Positions 13,972-18,505 of a DNA stretch of 18,505 bases are shown here, piece by piece. How positions within the stretch are numbered: position 1 is the stretch's first letter; each line of letters opens with the position of its first letter. Both the position numbers and the translations under genes were made by a program. The DNA lies in NCBI GenBank assembly GCA_036556965.1, contig DATBIO010000031.1:1-18505 (forward strand). Direction: 5' to 3'. Under the pieces are notes generated by a model. It made no database searches and had not been told where the DNA came from. It was given only the letters and a program-made list of their open reading frames with translations. The stretch comes from DATBIO01 sp036556965 (GTDB lineage: Bacteria > Acidobacteriota > Vicinamibacteria > Fen-336).

Positions 13972-14424
13972 TCAGCGGGAGACCGTGCGCGGGGACCGTG
14001 CGCACGACCGGCAACGGCCGAAGATGTGGTGGCGGTGGCCCTCGATGACGAACCCGAGGTCCGCCGCGATCTCGTCCTGGATGCGCTCGATCTCCGGGGA
14101 CGAGAACTCGATGATGTCGCCGCAGGACTTGCAGATGAAGTGGTCGTGGTGGGCGCGCTTGTACTCGCGCTCGAAGCGCGTCTCGCCGTCCAGGGCCAGC
14201 TCCTGGGCGAGCCCCGCCGACTGCAGGAGCTTCAGCGTCCGGTAGACGGTGGTGCGCCCGACGTCGGGCCGTCGCTTGTGGACGAGGTGCAGCAGGTCGT
14301 CCACGGAGAGGTGGCGCTGGGAACGCAGGAAGGTGTCCACGATGGCCTCGCGCTGCTCGCTGCGCTTCAGCCCGTGCTGCGTCAGGTACTCCGCGAAGAC
14401 CTGCTTCTCTTCCGAGCCGCCCAT
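13972..14424 (-). CDS. Fur-family metal/peroxide-responsive transcriptional regulator
   Basis: The 150-residue protein is a full-length Fur-family regulator. The winged-helix N-terminal domain includes KRSEQREAIVDTF (20-32), LSVDDLLHLVHKRRPDVGRTTVYRTLKLL (39-67; core VGRTTVYRTL). The dimerisation domain has AHHDHFICKSCGDIIEF (91-107), with histidines 92, 93 and 95 and the structural zinc pair C98/C101; a second CxxC (C138, C141) lies near the end, preceded by GHRHH. Whether it senses iron, zinc, manganese or peroxide cannot be settled. ATG 14424 has GAGGA about 8 nt upstream. A perfect inverted repeat lies 31 nt upstream, between this gene and the divergent secreted-protein gene. It begins a probable operon with the racemase-like and phosphodiesterase genes. 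Confidence 0.93.
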   Translation of the reverse strand: MGGSEEKQVFAEYLTQHGLKRSEQREAIVDTFLRSQRHLSVDDLLHLVHKRRPDVGRTTVYRTLKLLQSAGLAQELALDGETRFEREYKRAHHDHFICKSCGDIIEFSSPEIERIQDEIAADLGFVIEGHRHHIFGRCRSCARSPRTVSR

Positions 14425-14454
14425 GTCCCTGGTCCTCGGACAGCCTAACACACC

Positions 14455-14475
14455 GTCAAAACTCACCTTTTTGAC
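14455..14475. promoter_or_regulatory. Inverted-repeat operator between the fur-like and secreted-protein genes
   Basis: GTCAAAA (14455-14461) and TTTTGAC (14469-14475) are perfect inverted repeats separated by 7 nt, 21 bp in total. They stand out in a GC-rich region and lie directly upstream of a Fur-family gene. Length and AT-rich core suit a Fur-type operator, though the sequence is not the E. coli Fur box or the Bacillus PerR box. Confidence 0.6.
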
Positions 14476-14499
14476 TCCGATGTCGCGGGGCGGTACCTT
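14471..14499 (+). promoter_or_regulatory. Probable promoter of the secreted-protein gene
   Basis: TTGACT (14471-14476) and TACCTT (14494-14499) are separated by 17 nt. The -35 matches consensus at 5 of 6; the -10 only at 3 of 6. The -35 is embedded in the right arm of the inverted repeat at 14455-14475, so a protein bound there would block this promoter. Confidence 0.45.
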
Positions 14500-14539
14500 G
14501 GTGCCTCTCGGGCGCTCCGGTGCCCGGTGGGAGGGGCGG

Positions 14540-15886
14540 ATGCGGGCGGGAAAGCTGGTCCTGGGCGCCGCGGCGCTGGCCGTCGCGGCGGCGCTGGTGC
14601 CGGTCCTGGTGGCGCAGACGGGGGCGGTCCTCCACGAGGACTTCGCGCGCAAGCTGGTCGTGGCGTTGGACTTGGAGGACGGGCAGCCGGACCCCCTCCC
14701 CGCGCCCCTCGCCTTCTCGATCCTCTCCTGGCGCAACAGCCTGCCCATCCCCTCCGACGCCTACCTGCGCGCCTCCGGCGTCGAGGTCAACGGAGGGGCG
14801 GGTGACCGGAAGGTCGTGGCCCGGGACCCGGACGCGGAGGTCGTCTACACCGTCTCCGTGGCGAAGCGCGGCGACTACCGGCTGCGCGTCGAGATGGCGG
14901 GCCCCCAGCCGGTGACGGGTGCCATTCGCACCCTGAAGGACAACGCCCCCGCCGCGCAGTTCACGCTCACGCCGCCGGTGGCCGAGGGCTGGGTGGAGGC
15001 GGGCACGACCCACCTCGACCCCGGCGTCTACGCCACCTCCCTCTCGCTGCCGGCGGGCACCACCGTGGGCCGCCTGGCCGTCGCCCCCGCCTGCCTGGCC
15101 GTGGTGGAGCCGCCCGGCGGGTGGAAGGAGAAGGAGGTCCTCCAGACGGACGGGCTGGCCGTGGCCACCCTCCAGGCGGTGAACGAGGAGGACGAGCTGC
15201 CGCCCGCCGACGCTCCCTCGGACATGGCGGCCTCCGCGTTCCGCATCACGTCGCCGCAGGCACGCGTGGCGGCCGCGGAGCCAGAGGGAGAGGACCCGCT
15301 CCGCGGCGGCGTGGCGGGCGTCACCGCCCAGGCCGTGGTGGACCTCACGGAATCCGGGCGCTACACGGTCTCCGTCTTCGGCATCGCGGGAGGCGGCCTG
15401 AGCTTCCTGTTCGACGAGTGCATGAAGGCGGTGGTCTGCCCGCCCGAGTCCGCCGAGCCCGGGCCGAAGTGGCACCCCATGCTGACCTCCGAGTTCACGG
15501 CCGGGCGCCACGCCCTCACCGTGAACCTGGGCTCGGGCGCGATCGTCACCAAGGTCCGCTTCGAGAAGAAGAAGGACACGCCCGCGGACTACGCGGCCAC
15601 CCTCCAGCGTCTCGGCTTCGACCCCGGGCCCCTGGAGGCCCCGGCCTCGCGGGCCAAGGCCGACGAGGCCGCGAGCTTCGTCTCCGACCGCGTGAAGGCG
15701 GCGCCGGAGCGGGCCTGCGGCGACATCGGAGCCCCCGTCCTCCTGGCCGCGGAGCCCGCCCTACCCGCGCAATCCCCGCAACCGCCGTTCACGGGAGGGC
15801 CCACCGGACCGCCCGCCCTCCTTCCGCCCCTCGATCAGCCGCCGGCCAGCCCGGTCATCCCGCTTTCGTCTGGGGGCGGCTCGTAG
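14540..15886 (+). CDS. Secreted protein of unknown function with two beta-rich repeat domains
   Basis: I do not recognise the family. The 448-residue protein starts at ATG 14540 with a strong GGAGGGG Shine-Dalgarno sequence. An N-terminal signal peptide is clear: basic MRAGK, hydrophobic core (about 6-24), then a likely cut near VLVAQ (21-26). Two stretches look like copies of one beta-sandwich module: about 98-182 (VVYTVSVAKRGDYRLRVEMAG, then HLDPGVYATSLSLPAGTTVGRL) and about 263-343 (AVVDLTESGRYTVSVFGIAGG, then EFTAGRHALTVNLGSGAIVTKVRF). The pattern of a strand ending in G-x-Y and a later G-x-H/Y-x-L is that of carbohydrate-binding-like domains. The second module contains C294 and C300. A Pro/Gly/Ser-rich tail (about 405-448) ends the protein. 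It overlaps the convergent Wzc-like gene by 32 nt. Export is well supported; glycan binding is inference. Confidence 0.7.
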   Translation: MRAGKLVLGAAALAVAAALVPVLVAQTGAVLHEDFARKLVVALDLEDGQPDPLPAPLAFSILSWRNSLPIPSDAYLRASGVEVNGGAGDRKVVARDPDAEVVYTVSVAKRGDYRLRVEMAGPQPVTGAIRTLKDNAPAAQFTLTPPVAEGWVEAGTTHLDPGVYATSLSLPAGTTVGRLAVAPACLAVVEPPGGWKEKEVLQTDGLAVATLQAVNEEDELPPADAPSDMAASAFRITSPQARVAAAEPEGEDPLRGGVAGVTAQAVVDLTESGRYTVSVFGIAGGGLSFLFDECMKAVVCPPESAEPGPKWHPMLTSEFTAGRHALTVNLGSGAIVTKVRFEKKKDTPADYAATLQRLGFDPGPLEAPASRAKADEAASFVSDRVKAAPERACGDIGAPVLLAAEPALPAQSPQPPFTGGPTGPPALLPPLDQPPASPVIPLSSGGGS

Positions 15887-17948
15887 GACGGGTCGTCTTC
15901 CCCGCCTTGAGGGCGGTGGGCCGGGTCTCCGCGTAGTAGTAGTAGTAGTGGCTCTTCGCCTTGACGTCCACGGCGTTGAGCACGATCCCCAGCAGGTTCG
16001 GGGAGGCCTTGCGCAGCGCGGCCACGCTGCGCTTGACGAGCTTCTTGTCCACGACGTTGTGCTGGACCACGAAGACCGTCATGTTCGCGTGGCGGGTGAG
16101 GAGCAGGGCGTCCGTCACCGAGGCCAGGGGCGGCGAGTCCAGCAGCACCCAGTCGTACCGCGCGCGCAGGAGGTCCAACAGCTCGGGGAGGTTCTTGCGG
16201 CTGAGGATGGCGGGCGGGTTCGGGGGGATCGGCCCCGCCGTCAGCGCGTAGAGGTTCGGCGTCTGGGTGGGCCGGACCAGCCCGTCCAGGGCCTGGTGGT
16301 GCACGAAGTAGTCCACCAGGCCCGGCTCGCGCGTCAGGCGCAGGCGCGTATGGAGCTGGGCCCGGCGCAGGTCGAAGTCGAGCACGACCGCCTTCTCTCC
16401 CGACGCCGCCAGCAGCCGCGCGAGGTTGACGATGGTGGTGGTCTTGCCCTCCTGGGGCGCCGTGCCCGTGACGAGCACGACCTGCCCGCCCTCGTCCTTG
16501 CGCGCGAAGATGAGGGCGGTGCGCAGGTTCTGGTAGGCCTCGGTGACGAGGTGGGCGGTGGACTCGTCGTACTTGGGCACCGCGGCCAGCAGGTCGAGGT
16601 GCAGGTAGCGCTCGACCTCGTCGGGGTCCTTGATCGTGTTGTCGAGGTAGTCGCGCCCGAGGACGAGGCCCACGCCGGCCAACAGGCCCAGCACCAGGGC
16701 CAGGCCGGCGATGCGCACCTTGTCCGGGCGCACCGGTGAGCGCGGGGGCGACGCGCGCTCCACCACCGTCACGTTGTTGTTGCGCAGCGAGGCCGCGATG
16801 TCGGTCTCGTTCAGCTTCTGGAGCAGGACCTCGTAGAGGTTCTTGGAGGACTCCGCCTCCTTGCGCAGGGCGTCCAGCTCGGCGCCCTTGCGGCTCTGGG
16901 AGGTGGCCTGCGCCTTCTGGCTGTCGATGGCCGCGCGGAGCTCGGCTTCCCGGCGCAGGAGCTGCGCGTACTCCGCGCGCATGCCGGCCACGATCTGCCC
17001 CGCCTGCTTGTCCTTGGCCTTGCGCACCTCCGCCATCTGCGCCTGGATCTTCTGGATCTCCGGGTGCGCGTCCTTGTACTTCTCGCGCAGCCGCGAGAGG
17101 TCGAGGTTCAGCGAGGCGATCTGGCCGTTGAACCCCACCACCAGGGGGTCCACCGCCACCTGCGGGATGGTATCGAGGCTCTGGCCCCGCGCGCGCATCC
17201 CCTCCGCCTGCTGGACGGCGGCCTCCAGGGCGATACGGCGGGCCGAGGCCTCGACGTGGTCCTCGTTCAGCTTGGTGATGGACGCGGTCACGGCGGAGAC
17301 GCTGCCCTCGGGGACGAAGAGGTCCTGGGTCTGGTAGCTCTTGAAGAGGCGGTCCTGGGCGTCGCGCATGCTGGCCTGGGTGGCGGCCAGCCGCTCCTGG
17401 AGCCAGTCGTATGCCTTGCGCGCGGCCTCCACGCGCGAGCCGAAGGTCTGCTCGATGTAGACGTCGGACAGGGTGTTGGCCCAGAGCGCCGCCTCCTTGG
17501 GGTCCTCGTGCGTGACCAGGAGGTTGACGAGCCGGCTCTCCGGCACCGGCTCCACGCTCACGTGGGCGATGAAGAGCGCGCCCGGGTCAGGGTGGCCCTT
17601 GAAGGGGGCGCGGTCCTTGAGCTTGAGCCGCTCCACCGCCTTCTCGCCGAGGCCCTTCGAGGCGAGCACCTTGTACTGGGTGTTGTAGAAGTCCGCGTTC
17701 TGCCACCAGTTGCCGCCGCCCACCAGGGCATCGGTGACGGTGAGGCCGGTGGGCGTGGGGGGCTCGATCTGGATCATGGCCGCCGCGCGGTACTCCGGGG
17801 TCTGGAGGTAGGCCACGAAGACGCCCAGGGCCAGGCCCACCAGCGCGACGCTCAGCACGATGTAGCGCCCACGCCACAGGAGGTCCGCGTAGTAGCGGAC
17901 GTCGAGCGATCCCTCGGCCGGTGCGGTGGCGCTGGGCGTCATGGGCAT
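15855..17948 (-). CDS. Wzc/GumC-type polysaccharide co-polymerase with BY-kinase domain
   Basis: This inner-membrane protein controls chain length and export of exo- or capsular polysaccharide. From ATG 17948 it has 697 residues: a Wzz domain with first membrane helix (about 29-48), a long periplasmic coiled-coil part (about 170-400), a GNVR-like region before the second helix (about 412-431), then a cytoplasmic bacterial tyrosine kinase. Kinase motifs are Walker A GTAPQEGKTTT (495-505), Walker A' VVLDFDLRR (521-529) and Walker B WVLLDSPP (600-607). The C-terminal tyrosine cluster is SHYYYYYAET (Y668-Y672). Start alternatives are ATG 17942 and GTG 17975; an AGGGGGG stretch precedes 17948. No glycosyltransferase or polymerase gene is in the window. 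The 3' end overlaps the convergent secreted-protein gene. Confidence 0.93.
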   Translation of the reverse strand: MPMTPSATAPAEGSLDVRYYADLLWRGRYIVLSVALVGLALGVFVAYLQTPEYRAAAMIQIEPPTPTGLTVTDALVGGGNWWQNADFYNTQYKVLASKGLGEKAVERLKLKDRAPFKGHPDPGALFIAHVSVEPVPESRLVNLLVTHEDPKEAALWANTLSDVYIEQTFGSRVEAARKAYDWLQERLAATQASMRDAQDRLFKSYQTQDLFVPEGSVSAVTASITKLNEDHVEASARRIALEAAVQQAEGMRARGQSLDTIPQVAVDPLVVGFNGQIASLNLDLSRLREKYKDAHPEIQKIQAQMAEVRKAKDKQAGQIVAGMRAEYAQLLRREAELRAAIDSQKAQATSQSRKGAELDALRKEAESSKNLYEVLLQKLNETDIAASLRNNNVTVVERASPPRSPVRPDKVRIAGLALVLGLLAGVGLVLGRDYLDNTIKDPDEVERYLHLDLLAAVPKYDESTAHLVTEAYQNLRTALIFARKDEGGQVVLVTGTAPQEGKTTTIVNLARLLAASGEKAVVLDFDLRRAQLHTRLRLTREPGLVDYFVHHQALDGLVRPTQTPNLYALTAGPIPPNPPAILSRKNLPELLDLLRARYDWVLLDSPPLASVTDALLLTRHANMTVFVVQHNVVDKKLVKRSVAALRKASPNLLGIVLNAVDVKAKSHYYYYYAETRPTALKAGKTTRPTSRPQTKAG
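15933..15947 (-). repeat. (TAC)5 trinucleotide repeat coding the kinase tyrosine cluster
   Basis: Five identical TAC codons (GTA repeats on the plus strand) encode all five tyrosines Y668-Y672, next to a CAC histidine codon. Copy-number change by slippage would add or remove tyrosines without a frameshift. Confidence 0.85.
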
Positions 17949-17958
17949 CGGCCCCCCT

Positions 17959-17964
17959 AGTATA
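17959..17964 (-). promoter_or_regulatory. Possible -10 element for the Wzc-like gene
   Basis: The minus strand reads TATACT (5 of 6 to consensus), 10 nt before ATG 17948. If used, the leader would be only about 3 nt and the AGGGGGG stretch would be mostly outside the transcript. On the plus strand the same bases include TAGTAT, which could serve vapB. No clear -35 is seen. Confidence 0.35.
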
Positions 17965-17969
17965 GCCCC

Positions 17970-17985
17970 ACACACCGATGTGTGT
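17970..17985. promoter_or_regulatory. Inverted repeat upstream of vapB, likely VapB(C) operator
   Basis: ACACAC (17970-17975) and GTGTGT (17980-17985) form a perfect inverted repeat around CGAT. VapBC modules are commonly autoregulated by the antitoxin or complex binding such repeats just upstream. It lies 17 nt before the vapB ATG and inside the divergent promoter region of the Wzc-like gene. Confidence 0.5.
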
Positions 17986-18002
17986 TACTTTGTGTAGAAG
18001 GG

Positions 18003-18203
18003 ATGCCGACCAACCTCAACATCGACGATCGCCTGCTCGCGGAAGCGGTCAAGGTGGGCGGCCAACGCACGAAGAGGGAGACGGTCAACGAGGCCTTGCG
18101 CGAGTACATCCAGCGGCGCAAGCGGCTCGAGATCGTCAAGCTGTTCGGCACCATCGACTTCGATCCGGCGTGGGACTACAAGGCGGCCCGGCGGAGGCCG
18201 TGA
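18003..18203 (+). CDS. vapB: VapB-type antitoxin
   Basis: This 66-residue protein fits the VapB antitoxin family (type II toxin-antitoxin). The N-terminal part MPTNLNIDDRLLAEAVKVGG (1-20) and the following RTKRETVNEALREYIQRRKR form the ribbon-helix-helix-like DNA-binding region. The C-terminal segment LFGTIDFDPAWDYKAARRR, with its conserved aromatic and acidic residues, is the part that normally wraps the PIN toxin. ATG 18003 is the natural start; GTG 17982 is possible but would run through the inverted repeat. GAAGGG directly abuts the ATG, closer than a normal ribosome-binding site. The stop overlaps the toxin start (GTGA). Confidence 0.9.
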   Translation: MPTNLNIDDRLLAEAVKVGGQRTKRETVNEALREYIQRRKRLEIVKLFGTIDFDPAWDYKAARRRP

Positions 18204-18505
18204 TCCTGCTGGACACGTCGGTGCTCTCCGCGGCCTTGCGGCGCAAGGGGCCGGGGATGGCGTCGGCGCCCACCCTCGAAGCCCTGCGCGCCCTTCTCCG
18301 CAGCGGGGCGCGCGTGGCGGTACCCGGCATCGTGGTCCAGGAAGTGCTCTCCGGCGTGAGGGAGCGGCGGCAGTTCGACACGTTGAAGAGCGTCGTGCTC
18401 GCCGGCTACCCCGTGCTCGCCGCGAGCGTCGGGGACCACGTGCTCGGCGCGCAGATCTCCAGCACGTGCCGCCGCGCCGGCGTCGCCGTGGCCACCGTGG
18501 ACGCC
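18200..18505 (+). CDS. vapC: VapC-type PIN-domain toxin (3' end missing)
   Basis: PIN-domain ribonuclease toxin, usually cutting tRNA or rRNA and held inactive by VapB. The first 102 codons are present; the family is about 130 residues. ILLDTSVLS carries the first catalytic aspartate (D5), VVQEVLSG the conserved glutamate (E48), and ATVDA at the very edge a later aspartate (D101). All acidic residues expected so far are intact, so the toxin looks active. The GTG start (18200-18202) overlaps the vapB TGA by 4 nt, which is typical for a coupled antitoxin-toxin pair. Confidence 0.9.
   Translation, partial: MILLDTSVLSAALRRKGPGMASAPTLEALRALLRSGARVAVPGIVVQEVLSGVRERRQFDTLKSVVLAGYPVLAASVGDHVLGAQISSTCRRAGVAVATVDA

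Noticed and set aside
12875..14245. Plus-strand open frame of about 456 codons opposite the racemase-like and fur-like genes
   Set aside because: Both minus-strand genes have full active-site or metal motifs; this frame has none.
15907..15921. Short GC-rich inverted repeat (CCGCC/GGCGG) near the end of the Wzc-like gene as a terminator
   Set aside because: A 5-bp stem inside the coding region without a T-run is expected by chance at this GC content.
1..18505. tRNA, rRNA, riboswitch, insertion sequence or prophage
   Set aside because: No stem-loop series, conserved RNA core, terminal inverted repeats, transposase or phage gene could be seen on either strand; intergenic gaps are all under about 115 bases.

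Overview
This is a very GC-rich chromosomal window that codes almost wall to wall. The peptidoglycan genes imply a diderm-like bacterium with meso-diaminopimelate: MurE carries the DNPR motif. No rRNA, tRNA, CRISPR array or insertion sequence was seen. The dcw gene order, the GumC/Wzc-type co-polymerase, VapBC and the GC content would fit Acidobacteriota or a similar high-GC soil lineage, but no marker in the window settles the phylum.

Layout. (1) Positions 1-8023, minus strand, hold the head of a division and cell wall (dcw) cluster. Read in transcription order it is a second mraZ paralogue (7535-8023), then mraZ, rsmH, ftsL, ftsI, murE, murF and a 3'-truncated mraY that runs off the left edge. 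All six junctions from mraZ to mraY are stop/start contacts or overlaps of -4 to +1 nt, and most starts are GTG. (2) folC is divergent at 8092-9462. (3) A membrane-anchored, cysteine-free thioredoxin-fold protein (minus) and an M20D amidohydrolase (plus) diverge from a symmetric promoter palindrome near 9908. (4) Positions 11088-14424, minus strand, hold a Fur-family regulator, an enolase-superfamily OSBS/N-acylamino acid racemase-like enzyme, and a membrane-anchored alkaline-phosphatase-superfamily phosphodiesterase. (5) A secreted two-domain protein of unknown function (14540-15886, plus) is divergent from the fur-like gene, with an inverted repeat between them. (6) A Wzc/GumC-type co-polymerase and tyrosine kinase (minus) is followed by a divergent vapBC toxin-antitoxin pair whose toxin is cut by the right edge.

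How the parts fit. The dcw genes make and methylate the division machinery and the lipid-linked peptidoglycan precursor. MraZ is known in other bacteria to bind short direct repeats at about 10-bp period upstream of its own operon. Here both mraZ copies have a three-unit GTGG-type repeat array at exactly 10-bp period. The upstream array lies in the folC-mraZ2 gap, so it could act on folC as well. The racemase-like enzyme and the M20D hydrolase resemble the partners of the known N-succinylamino acid racemase route for D- to L-amino acid conversion, which is inference here.

The most interesting signals are the duplicated MraZ/MraZ-box system, the 40-bp near-palindrome that appears to drive two leaderless transcripts in opposite directions (with a matching single signal at folC), the thioredoxin-fold protein with no cysteine, and the in-frame (TAC)5 tract that codes the phosphotyrosine cluster of the kinase. 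No stretch longer than about 115 bases lacks a gene. The intergenic gaps (7432-7534, 8024-8091, 9893-9924, 14425-14539, 17949-18002) are described as regulatory features.
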